Shown: positions 6,543-12,363 of the stretch, piece by piece
Position numbering within the stretch: the first letter of the stretch is position 1
How the letters are laid out: every line of letters begins with the position of its first letter
NCBI GenBank assembly: GCA_001801285.1
Contig: MGXG01000041.1
Location: forward strand, 1 to 13,416
Direction of reading: 5' to 3'
DNA from: Gammaproteobacteria bacterium GWE2_37_16
GTDB lineage: Bacteria; Pseudomonadota; Gammaproteobacteria; UBA9339
DNA length: 13,416 bases
Made by a program: the position numbers and the translations under genes
The notes under the pieces: generated by a model
Seen by the model: only the letters and a program-made list of their open reading frames with translations
What the model was told of the DNA's origin: nothing
Databases searched by the model: none

Positions 6543-7859
6543 TTACTTGGTTCCCCATTTTTTCTTTAAATTAAAAAATTCCGAAAAATAGCCGTGAATG
6601 CAGGCTGGAACCATGAGCATATTATAAAATAAAACGTAGACAATGCACGACCAGAAATCCATTTTAACTTTCAAATGACATCCTTTTAAAAGGGTTTTTT
6701 GTTTAATTACATAGACGTAGGTAAACAAAATTCCAATAGGTAGCACTGCTAAAGTCATAAGTCCTGCGATGGCGTAATAGCCAAAAAAAGCTGCAATTAC
6801 ACCTGGTATAAAAATAAAACAATAAGCTAAATCAACAAAAGGAAATAACAAATCCCAATAAACTAAAAAAGTTGATAAACGCCAGCTTTTGAGAATTTGT
6901 GGGTTATGACGAAAAGCTTCGATCATTCCTCTTGACCATCTACTGCGTTGCAAAAAGAAAGACTTGTAGGTATGTGGCATTTTTGTGAGGAGAATCGCAT
7001 CATCGGCATGGAGAATACGACAACCTTTTTTTAACATGGTCCAAGTGAGAACAATATCTTCTCCGACCGTATCTTTCCAGCCTCCAACTAACTCCACGAA
7101 AGATGTACGAAATAAGGAAAATGCTCCTTGGGCAACTAAAGTGCCTTGCAGAAAACATTGGACAGATTTAATGGTTGCTATACCTAAAAAATATTCCCAC
7201 TTTTGAATGCGGGTCATGAAATTTTGGTCAGGGTTGATAGGGTAAACACCACCAGATACAGCGACAGTGTCTGATGCTGAGGAAAGATATTTGGCGACTA
7301 TTCTTTCGATGGCGTTAGGCAATAAATGTGAATCGCCGTCGATAGTAACCAGTAATTCATATTTGACTTTTTTAAGTCCTGTATTCAATGCAAAAGATTT
7401 ACCGCGATGCGGGTTGGCTATTATTGTTAAATTTGGCAATTTGACAATATTTTCTTTTAATGATGTCAGCTTGGCAAGCGTATCATCAGTAGATCCGTCG
7501 TCAATCACAATAATCTGTATTTTACCCTGATATCTTTGTGCCAAGACGGAAGATACGGTATCGTAGATGCTGTCTGATTCATTGTAAGCAGGAATTAGGA
7601 TGGAAATATTTGGATATTTATCAAAATGCTGTTTTTTGTTTCTTTTGTTAAAAAGAAAACTGACCAGAATGAACATATTCATAAAACCTGGAATCAGTGC
7701 AATGAAGAGAATGATGAGAACAGCAGGAATTTCGCCAAAATGAAGAATAAGACTATGAAACCAAGGTTGTCCCAAATAAGCACTCAATAACATCCAACAA
7801 ATTGCACAAAAAAAAGCTATAGTAAATTTGTAACGAAGTAGTAGGTGATCTTCAATCAT
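6543..7859 (-). CDS. Membrane-bound family 2 glycosyltransferase (processive polysaccharide synthase type)
   Basis: 438 aa, resembling the PgaC/IcaA/HmsR and YaiP group, which polymerise sugars from nucleotide donors at the inner membrane and pass the chain outward. Two N-terminal helices (about 11-30 and 44-70) precede a cytoplasmic GT-A domain. ILIPAYNE is 87-94, VIDDGSTDDT 118-127 (UDP-binding Asp120/Asp121), and DGDS 174-177 the DxD metal site. GED (266-268) carries the likely catalytic Asp, and QRSRW (304-308) is the processivity motif. C-terminal helices follow (about 331-355, 360-385 and 402-425). All signature residues are present. I see no PilZ domain and no deacetylase partner in the window. 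The donor sugar cannot be read from sequence. It lies 38 bp after the 190-residue gene, and both share the strand with the YaiO-like gene. Confidence 0.88.
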   Translation of the reverse strand: MIEDHLLLRYKFTIAFFCAICWMLLSAYLGQPWFHSLILHFGEIPAVLIILFIALIPGFMNMFILVSFLFNKRNKKQHFDKYPNISILIPAYNESDSIYDTVSSVLAQRYQGKIQIIVIDDGSTDDTLAKLTSLKENIVKLPNLTIIANPHRGKSFALNTGLKKVKYELLVTIDGDSHLLPNAIERIVAKYLSSASDTVAVSGGVYPINPDQNFMTRIQKWEYFLGIATIKSVQCFLQGTLVAQGAFSLFRTSFVELVGGWKDTVGEDIVLTWTMLKKGCRILHADDAILLTKMPHTYKSFFLQRSRWSRGMIEAFRHNPQILKSWRLSTFLVYWDLLFPFVDLAYCFIFIPGVIAAFFGYYAIAGLMTLAVLPIGILFTYVYVIKQKTLLKGCHLKVKMDFWSCIVYVLFYNMLMVPACIHGYFSEFFNLKKKWGTK

Positions 7860-7897
7860 TGTTGATGTTTAAAAATGGTTGAAAATTACAAAAATCT

Positions 7898-8470
7898 TTA
7901 AATTTGCGCTGGTTTAGTAGCGATACTGTTTGTTTTCGAATTTTCTGATGTTTTTGTTTGCAAAGTTGCGGTTTGTCTATTGCCACCGAAAAAGGTAAAG
8001 CTGGCAGTAAATAAAGATGTTTTCTTGGGTTGAAGTTGAACATTGACGCTATGTTTAAGAAGAGTTGTTGCCGTTTCAATGAATTGTTCTATTCTAGCTT
8101 TAGTTACCTCGTTTTTCAAATTTAAATCAATAATACTTAAATTACCAAAGAGGGATTTTCCATTTGGTTCGTGATTACCCGTAAAGCCGTGGTTATGAAA
8201 GGATTTGATTAAGTATTTAACGAGATTTAAACATTCATCTTTAGAATCATGTTCGTAGTTGAACAACCAGGCAACACCGTCTTTGATATTATCCAAGGTT
8301 GTTGTTACAGTTCCTGCTAATCCTTCTATAGTTAAATCATGCATGACATCAACAAGACCGCTAGCTGACAGGTCTTTGTTTTTTAAGCCCAAAAAAGAGA
8401 TTGATATAGTTCCAGAATGCTTTCCCGATTTGCTGTTTAGCTCAGGAATATGTTCAAAAATAATATTCAT
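7898..8470 (-). CDS. Hypothetical protein (190 aa), first gene of the GT2/YaiO-like group
   Basis: I do not recognise a family. The protein has no signal peptide and no membrane helix. Its first 140 residues look like a folded alpha/beta domain (a strand-like GTISISFLGL near 20-29, helical DECLNLVKYLIKSFH near 78-92, IEQFIETATTLLKH near 126-139). The last 35 residues are Thr/Ser/Lys-rich and probably disordered. The start is well supported: AGAGGT lies about eight bases upstream, and a good promoter and structured leader precede it. It is 38 bp from the GT2 gene on the same strand, so a role linked to exopolysaccharide production is possible but only by association. Other options are a lineage-specific regulator or a host-interaction protein. 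Confidence 0.75.
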   Translation of the reverse strand: MNIIFEHIPELNSKSGKHSGTISISFLGLKNKDLSASGLVDVMHDLTIEGLAGTVTTTLDNIKDGVAWLFNYEHDSKDECLNLVKYLIKSFHNHGFTGNHEPNGKSLFGNLSIIDLNLKNEVTKARIEQFIETATTLLKHSVNVQLQPKKTSLFTASFTFFGGNRQTATLQTKTSENSKTNSIATKPAQI

Positions 8471-8483
8471 ATATTTTACCTCT

Positions 8484-8551
8484 ACGTGTTCGATATTAAT
8501 AAGTTACGGTTTGTTTTTAATGGGTCATTACATAAACCGAAACTAACACGT
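8484..8551 (-). promoter_or_regulatory. Structured 5' leader (long inverted repeat) before the 190-aa gene
   Basis: Arms ACGTGTT (8484-8490) and AACACGT (8545-8551) pair perfectly. Inside them AGTTACGGTTT (8502-8512) pairs with AAACCGAAACT (8534-8544) with one mismatch. An 11-nt bulge (8491-8501) and a 21-nt loop complete the fold. On the transcript the outer 3' arm ends directly before the AGAGGT Shine-Dalgarno sequence. The predicted transcription start (about 8551) falls at the first base of the 5' arm. Confidence 0.6.
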
Positions 8552-8557
8552 TGATTT

Positions 8558-8586
8558 ATTGTACATAATTTTTTTTTAACATACAA
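8558..8586 (-). promoter_or_regulatory. Sigma70-like promoter for the 190-aa gene/GT2 group
   Basis: On the minus strand: TTGTAT (8586-8581) as -35, a 17-bp spacer, and TACAAT (8563-8558) as -10. Each hexamer differs from consensus at two positions at most. The predicted start is near 8551, giving a leader of about 80 nt. Confidence 0.55.
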
Positions 8587-8763
8587 ATAATATTTACTTA
8601 ATTATTTTTTTTAGGAAATTTATTCTATTGGTTGTGGGTTTGACAAATATACTGCTTGATATCTTGGGTAAGGCAAACTGATTGTATTGGTCTTTAATTA
8701 ATAGCACTATTATGCGTTTGTGGGAGTTTTTTATAACTCCTGAATCACAAGACAAGAATTGAC

Positions 8764-8786
8764 GTAGCCGCAAGCTTTAGCTTGCG
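8764..8786 (+). repeat. R1 dispersed hairpin repeat, copy 6 (perfect palindrome)
   Basis: GTAGC followed by CGCAAGCT-TT-AGCTTGCG, an exact palindrome (8769-8786). It lies in the 8587-8971 gap before parB's 3' end. Apart from this copy, the R4-R1 element at 8835-8920 and a small unassigned inverted repeat (8723-8740), I see nothing functional in that gap. Confidence 0.85.
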
Positions 8787-8834
8787 TATTAAACTTGGGA
8801 ATTACAAACCTTACAAGACTGAAGCTTATTATAA

Positions 8835-8920
8835 CGCAGACTGAAGCCTGCGGTTACGAAACCTGCAGCTACGTAATATAATAATAATAATTATGATACC
8901 CGAACTTTTTGAGATATTAC
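8835..8920 (-). repeat. R4-R1 composite repeat, minus orientation
   Basis: Read on the minus strand from 8920: GTAATATCTCAAAAAGTTCG (R4), then an ATAATTATTATTAT tract, TACGTAGCTGCAGG (partial R1), and a further R1 hairpin (8857-8835) ending in CTGCG. R4 matches the copy at 6400 almost base for base, with the same R4-then-R1 order. It lies 50 bp past the parB stop. Confidence 0.75.
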
Positions 8921-8971
8921 GATTTTTTCATTCCTTCATTCTTTCGTTCATTAATTTCCCTTCCTGGAAAA

Positions 8972-9862
8972 TTATTGGATGTGTCCCAAAATCCCGTCAA
9001 GTTCTTCCAAACTATTGTATTGTATAATGAGCTGTCCCTTATTTTTATTTTTTTGTTGAATAGTAACTTTAGCTCCGAGTTTTTCAGCGAGCTCGGTTTG
9101 TAAATGAGAAATGTTTGGATCTTTGGGTTTTTGTTCTGCGAAGTTTTTTGGGTTTTGCAAAGTATGAACTAATTTTTCTGTCTCACGAACGGAAAGCTGT
9201 TTGTTAACCACAGTATTTGCAGCTTGCAGCTGCTCAAGAGAAGTAAGTGCGAGCAGGGCGCGGGCATGTCCCATTTCCAATTCGCCTTTAGCAACCATCT
9301 CTTTGACTTCTGTATTTAAGTTAAGAAGACGCAGTAAGTTTGTTACTGTTGTTCTTGATTTACCAACAGTTTCTGCTATTTCCTGATGTGTCATGTCAAA
9401 ATCATCGTTCAAGCGTTGTAATGCATCGGCTTCGTCGATAACATTTAAACTTTCGCGTTGAATGTTTTCAATCAAAGAAACTGCAAGAGCTTGCTCATCA
9501 TTAAGTTCACGAATTATCACAGGAACTTCGCTAAGATTTGCTAATTGTGCTGCACGCCAACGTCGTTCACCAGCGATAATTTCATAACTTTTAATAATAG
9601 TGGTGCTTGGACGTACGATAATTGGCTGCAATAGACCTTGGGTACGAATTGAATTTGCCAACTCTTCAAGTGATTCCTGAATAAATGTGCGTCGTGGTTG
9701 ATATTTGCCCTGATGCAATAAATCAATTGGCAATTTCTGTGGGTTGGTTTTGGACGTTACCTGGTTGTTGGTAATGTTTTCACTGGCATGTAGATCGCTT
9801 AATAGTTCCTGCAAGCCAAGGTTGGCAAGGTTTTTGCCTAATCCGATTTTTTTTGTCGACAT
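8972..9862 (-). CDS. parB: Chromosome partitioning protein ParB (Spo0J family)
   Basis: CTP-dependent DNA clamp that loads at parS sites, spreads, stimulates ParA ATPase and recruits SMC condensin near the origin (296 aa). The N-terminal ParA-interaction segment has GLGKNLANLG (7-16). The CTP-binding core runs from about 43 (KLPIDLLHQGKYQPRRTF) with GERRWRA (98-104) and ENIQRE (132-137). A helix-turn-helix for parS is at about 159-180 (HQEIAETVGKSRTTVTNLLR), and a C-terminal dimerisation domain is at about 250-296. All motifs are intact. The ATG at 9862 matches the family N-terminus; no SD is evident, because an R3 repeat occupies the leader. It is separated from parA by 285 bp. No parS palindrome (TGTTTCACGTGAAACA) was seen in the window. 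Confidence 0.96.
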   Translation of the reverse strand: MSTKKIGLGKNLANLGLQELLSDLHASENITNNQVTSKTNPQKLPIDLLHQGKYQPRRTFIQESLEELANSIRTQGLLQPIIVRPSTTIIKSYEIIAGERRWRAAQLANLSEVPVIIRELNDEQALAVSLIENIQRESLNVIDEADALQRLNDDFDMTHQEIAETVGKSRTTVTNLLRLLNLNTEVKEMVAKGELEMGHARALLALTSLEQLQAANTVVNKQLSVRETEKLVHTLQNPKNFAEQKPKDPNISHLQTELAEKLGAKVTIQQKNKNKGQLIIQYNSLEELDGILGHIQ

Positions 9863-9870
9863 AATATTGG

Positions 9871-9917
9871 GGAAATTTTAAATGTTGAATTTTAAATTAA
9901 TGAATCGCTCGTGCGAT
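9871..9917 (-). repeat. R3 repeat forming the parB leader
   Basis: On the minus strand: hairpin ATCGC-ACGA-GCGAT (9917-9904), then TCATTAATTTAAAATT and CATTTAAAATTTCC, ending eight bases before the parB ATG. It matches the priA leader at 2587-2639, but with a 4-nt loop in place of 3 and a shorter middle. A second AAATTTAAAATTTCC lies at 9941-9955. Confidence 0.75.
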
Positions 9918-9957
9918 ATTTTTTCAATATCTCAATGTTTGGAAATTTTAAATTTCA

Positions 9958-10043
9958 GTAATATCTCTAAAAATCCTGGTATTATGATTACGTAGCCGCA
10001 GGTCTTTAGCCTGCGCTAAAGTAAGTGTTAAATCATATACGTT
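9958..10043 (+). repeat. R4-R1 composite repeat between parA and parB
   Basis: GTAATATCTC then TGGTATTATGATTAC (R4), an R1 hairpin at 9992-10015 (GTAGCCGCAGG, TCTTTAGCCTGCG), and the tail GTGTTAAATCATATACGT (10025-10042). It matches 6400-6495 along its whole length, including the tail, so R4, R1 and the tail form one unit of about 90 bp. Confidence 0.8.
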
Positions 10044-10080
10044 ATTCCTGTGATTTCCCCAAGGTTTTCGAGAAATTATA

Positions 10081-10130
10081 ATTTTAAAAAATAGCATGTT
10101 GATTTATATAGTAATTGTATTTATATATCC
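10081..10130 (-). repeat. R2 repeat downstream of parA, upstream of parB
   Basis: On the minus strand: GATATATAAATACAATTACT, core TATATAAATCAA (10110-10099), then CATGCTATTTTTTAAAAT. The first part matches the copy before parA and the second part the copy before priA. The R2 copies at 10081-10130 and 10979-11020 bracket parA as direct repeats. Confidence 0.75.
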
Positions 10131-10147
10131 TGATTATTATTATGGTT

Positions 10148-10957
10148 TCAAGTTGCCGACTCCTGCGGTTTAATTAATTTCACTTCCTGGGAAATCAGTT
10201 CGTTTCTTCTTACAATTTCCCCGGCCAATGCCAAGTAAGCAATTGATCCGGGGGAGTTTTTGTCATATAGCAATACAGGTAAACCGTGACTTGGGGCTTC
10301 CGCCAGACGTACGTTCCGCGGAATTATTGTATTATAAACTGTATCAGCAAAATTTTGTACCAGATGAGCTGACACTTCAGAAGTTAAGCGATTACGCCCA
10401 TCGTACATAGTACGCAATAAGCCTTCGATTTTTAATTGCGGATTGACTGTACGTTTTAATTGTTCAATGGTTTGCAATAAACCGGCTAGTCCTTCCAGCG
10501 CGTAGTATTCACATTGAATAGGAATTAATACCGAATCGGATGCGATTAATGCATTGACGGTAAGAATATTTAAAGCAGGGGGACAGTCTATAAAGATAAA
10601 ATCATATTCCTCACGTAGTTCGCTTAATGCGCGTTGGAGTAAGTATTCGCGTTGATCGATTTGTAAAATTTTTATTTCAGCGGCTGTGAGTTCGGAATTT
10701 GCTGGTAAAAGATCATAGCCTAATTCGGTTTTTTGTAGTGCTTCAGATGCAGTTGCTGTGGAAAAAAGTACGTCTTTACTGGAAAGTTTTAGATCATATT
10801 TACTTACACCGCTCCCCATCGTAGCATTGCCTTGTGGGTCAAAATCGATCAGCAAAATTCTGCGTTTCGCAGCCCCTAAAGAGGCTGCGATATTGACAGC
10901 GGTTGTGGTTTTGCCAACCCCGCCTTTTTGGTTAGTAATCGCGATTATTTTAGCCAT
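10148..10957 (-). CDS. parA: Chromosome partitioning ATPase ParA (Soj family)
   Basis: Deviant Walker A ATPase that binds the nucleoid non-specifically as an ATP dimer and draws ParB-parS complexes apart (269 aa). Walker A KGGVGKTT is 11-18, with the signature lysine K11 and P-loop lysine K16. DFDPQGNAT is 38-46 (Walker A' region) and FIFIDCPP 120-127 (Walker B). The absence of an N-terminal helix-turn-helix and the size fit chromosomal Soj rather than a plasmid ParA with a DNA-binding extension. The frame begins at 10975, but MAKIIAITNQKGG (10957) is the family start; the six extra residues are discarded. It follows rsmG on the same strand after about 100 bp containing an R2 repeat, which may carry its promoter. 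Confidence 0.96.
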   Translation of the reverse strand: MAKIIAITNQKGGVGKTTTAVNIAASLGAAKRRILLIDFDPQGNATMGSGVSKYDLKLSSKDVLFSTATASEALQKTELGYDLLPANSELTAAEIKILQIDQREYLLQRALSELREEYDFIFIDCPPALNILTVNALIASDSVLIPIQCEYYALEGLAGLLQTIEQLKRTVNPQLKIEGLLRTMYDGRNRLTSEVSAHLVQNFADTVYNTIIPRNVRLAEAPSHGLPVLLYDKNSPGSIAYLALAGEIVRRNELISQEVKLIKPQESAT

Positions 10958-10978
10958 AATGAAAAATAACGTCAATGG

Positions 10979-11020
10979 AAATAGATTGTTGATTTATATA
11001 GCAATTTTATTTACATATCT
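10979..11020 (-). repeat. R2 repeat in the parA leader
   Basis: On the minus strand: AGATATGTAAATAAAATTGC, core TATATAAATCAA (11000-10989), then CAATCTATTT. The core ends 31 bases before the parA ATG, so TATAAA within it could serve as a -10 element. Just upstream, GTCAC-CTAAC-GTGAC (11031-11045) is a small hairpin after the rsmG stop that lacks a T-tract. Confidence 0.7.
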
Positions 11021-11059
11021 TACGGGAATCGTCACCTAACGTGACTCATTGTTTCGAAA

Positions 11060-11701
11060 TCAAAAATTTAGAATTTCGATAAGGTTTCTTTCTGCGTTCA
11101 ACCCAGGAACTTGCAGCTCATGTACTGTATAAGTTGTTGTAATAGATAATAATTCTTGCTGTGGATATTTGCCTTTCATCATTAAAAGTCGTGTGCTATT
11201 ACAGCAAAGGTGTTTAACTTTTTCCATCATATCACTAATTGAATAAGTAGCGCGAGTAACAATATCATTAAAATATTTATTTGGATGAAATTGTTCAATT
11301 TGGTTTTGTATAACAGTGATATTTTTTAATTGCAACTCGATAATTACCTGATTCAGAAAGCGAGTACGTTTATTGAGGCAATCAAGCAAAGTGAAATTAT
11401 ATTGCGGCAGTGCAAGCGCTAACGGTATTCCAGGGAAACCTGCGCCACTGCCAACATCCAAAATTTCCGGTCCCTTTATGTAAGGGGCAATAGATAAACT
11501 GTCCAAAACGTGGTTGACTATTAATTCTTTGTCAGTACGAGCGGCGGTAAGGTTGTAAACTTTGTTCCATTTATTAATCAAGTTGATATAGGTGATTATT
11601 TTTTGTAAAGCTGTTGGCAATAAAGTTAAATTTAATGATTGAATACCATCGGTAAGTAATTGGTTTATATCTGAATTTTCTTTAGTAGTTATGGCGTCCA
11701 T
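11060..11701 (-). CDS. rsmG: 16S rRNA (guanine527-N7)-methyltransferase RsmG (GidB)
   Basis: SAM-dependent methyltransferase that modifies G527 in the 530 loop of 16S rRNA; its loss classically gives low-level streptomycin resistance. It has 213 aa with the start used here (E. coli 207). N-terminal helices include INKWNKVYNLTA (42-53), followed by HVLDSL (64-69). The SAM-binding loop LDVGSGAGFPG is 81-91, the downstream VTRA motif 148-151 and MMKGK 174-178. The frame is open to 11821, but that extension translates the G-rich tract and AT-rich promoter, so MDAITTKE at 11701 is preferred; no strong SD is visible. It heads the parAB cluster. Its usual partner mnmG is not upstream; a divergent kdp operon is there instead. 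Confidence 0.94.
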   Translation of the reverse strand: MDAITTKENSDINQLLTDGIQSLNLTLLPTALQKIITYINLINKWNKVYNLTAARTDKELIVNHVLDSLSIAPYIKGPEILDVGSGAGFPGIPLALALPQYNFTLLDCLNKRTRFLNQVIIELQLKNITVIQNQIEQFHPNKYFNDIVTRATYSISDMMEKVKHLCCNSTRLLMMKGKYPQQELLSITTTYTVHELQVPGLNAERNLIEILNF

Positions 11702-11759
11702 GTTTAATTTCAGGCTCGGAAGTTTGAGAAATTTTTGTGGTTTTGAGAGATTGTAAAAT

Positions 11760-11775
11760 CCCCCCCACCCATCCC
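11760..11775 (-). other. G-quadruplex motif facing rsmG
   Basis: On the minus strand: GGGATGGGTGGGGGGG, four G3 runs with loops of 1-2 nt, 58 bases before the rsmG ATG on the coding strand. It overlaps the predicted start of transcription. Confidence 0.6.
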
Positions 11776-11776
11776 A

Positions 11777-11805
11777 AAAATAACGCATTAAATTTAAATA
11801 TGCAA
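11777..11805 (-). promoter_or_regulatory. Candidate rsmG promoter
   Basis: On the minus strand: TTGCAT (11805-11800), a 17-bp spacer, and TATTTT (11782-11777). The -10 is a poor match, but the spacing is ideal. The predicted start would fall inside the G-rich motif. Confidence 0.35.
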
Positions 11806-11953
11806 TACGGTAATTTAACATGAAGCTAAAATAAATAAGTTGTGGGATTTTGCTTGGGAATTTATAGCGTTAGTTAGAAGGAGCAAACAAGCTGTTCTCG
11901 TAACGATTACGGAAAAACACTGTATTGATGAATAATATTTGAGGTTTTAAAAT

Positions 11954-11968
11954 GGGTGGGTGGGCGGG
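11954..11968 (+). other. G-quadruplex motif facing the kdp operon
   Basis: GGGTGGGTGGGCGGG: four G3 runs with single-base loops, the pattern that forms the most stable parallel quadruplexes. It lies on the coding strand about 155 bases before the first kdp-side ORF and is the mirror of the motif facing rsmG. Confidence 0.65.
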
Positions 11969-11991
11969 TAATATTATTTTATGCTATAGAG

Positions 11992-12019
11992 TTGAGAATT
12001 GTGGGATTTAAGGTAGAAT
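11992..12019 (+). promoter_or_regulatory. Candidate kdp operon promoter
   Basis: TTGAGA (11992-11997), a 16-bp spacer, and TAGAAT (12014-12019). An alternative extended -10 (TGCTATAGA, 11982-11990) lies just upstream. No KdpE-type site could be identified. The rest of the 11822-12122 gap holds the quadruplex motif and a small CGTAA/TTACG inverted repeat (11899-11911), with no gene seen. Confidence 0.3.
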
Positions 12020-12122
12020 TAAAATTATATTTTATCGTGACCTACTGACGTTGAGAAAAATACGCTGTACAGAATAGCAAGGATAATTGTCTGGAAGTTA
12101 CAAAATTAACAAGAAAAATTAT

Positions 12123-12221
12123 ATGCAAGATTTATATTACATATCTTTATTATTGGGGTTCTTTGCTTTGACCATTGGCTTGCTGATATTTTTTGGTTGG
12201 TTGAACAAGGTCGAGAAATAA
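12123..12221 (+). CDS. Tiny single-span membrane protein preceding kdpF
   Basis: 32 residues: a short polar start (MQDLYY), one hydrophobic helix (about 7-26, SLLLGFFALTIGLLIFFGWL) and a charged end (NKVEK). The layout is that of a single-pass bitopic peptide. It lies 16 bases before kdpF on the same strand and so should belong to the kdp transcript. Comparable unnamed 25-35-residue hydrophobic ORFs precede kdpF or kdpA in other bacteria as I recall them, but I cannot assign a named family. The upstream AAGAAAAA is a weak ribosome binding site. It may be an extra small subunit of the Kdp complex; the role is inferred. Confidence 0.6.
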   Translation: MQDLYYISLLLGFFALTIGLLIFFGWLNKVEK

Positions 12222-12237
12222 TAACTGGGGTTTTTAC

Positions 12238-12321
12238 ATGATTCATTTGCTTTGTTTAATTACTGTGGCTCTCTTGTTCGCCTATCTTTTTGTGGCTTTA
12301 TTGAAACCAGAGATTTTTTAA
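12238..12321 (+). CDS. kdpF: K+-transporting ATPase small subunit KdpF
   Basis: 27-residue hydrophobic peptide ending in LLKPEIF, matching the KdpF pattern (one helix, then a short ALL-x-PExF-like end). KdpF is a lipid-like stabiliser of the KdpABC complex in the inner membrane. GGGG at 12227-12230 provides an SD seven bases before the ATG. It lies 42 bp before kdpA. Many annotation pipelines would miss it because of its size. Confidence 0.85.
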   Translation: MIHLLCLITVALLFAYLFVALLKPEIF

Positions 12322-12363
12322 AAAAAATTAAAACTTTAATTATTTATTTGGTTTATTTTATCT

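Noticed and set aside
8723..8740. GGAGTT-TTTTAT-AACTCC inverted repeat as an intrinsic terminator
   Set aside because: The Ts are in the loop and not after the stem, and no gene end lies close to it.
8972..11059. A parS site within or near parAB
   Set aside because: I looked for TGTTTCACGTGAAACA and near variants on both strands and saw none. parS is probably elsewhere, and a tool search could correct this.
9863..11059. oriC near parAB/rsmG, suggested by the AT-rich repeats
   Set aside because: I saw no cluster of TTATCCACA-type DnaA boxes; only an isolated imperfect match lies inside rsmG (TGTGGATAT).
11702..11821. N-terminal 40-residue extension of RsmG
   Set aside because: It translates the G-rich tract and promoter region and exceeds the family length; the RsmG N-terminus is accounted for from 11701.
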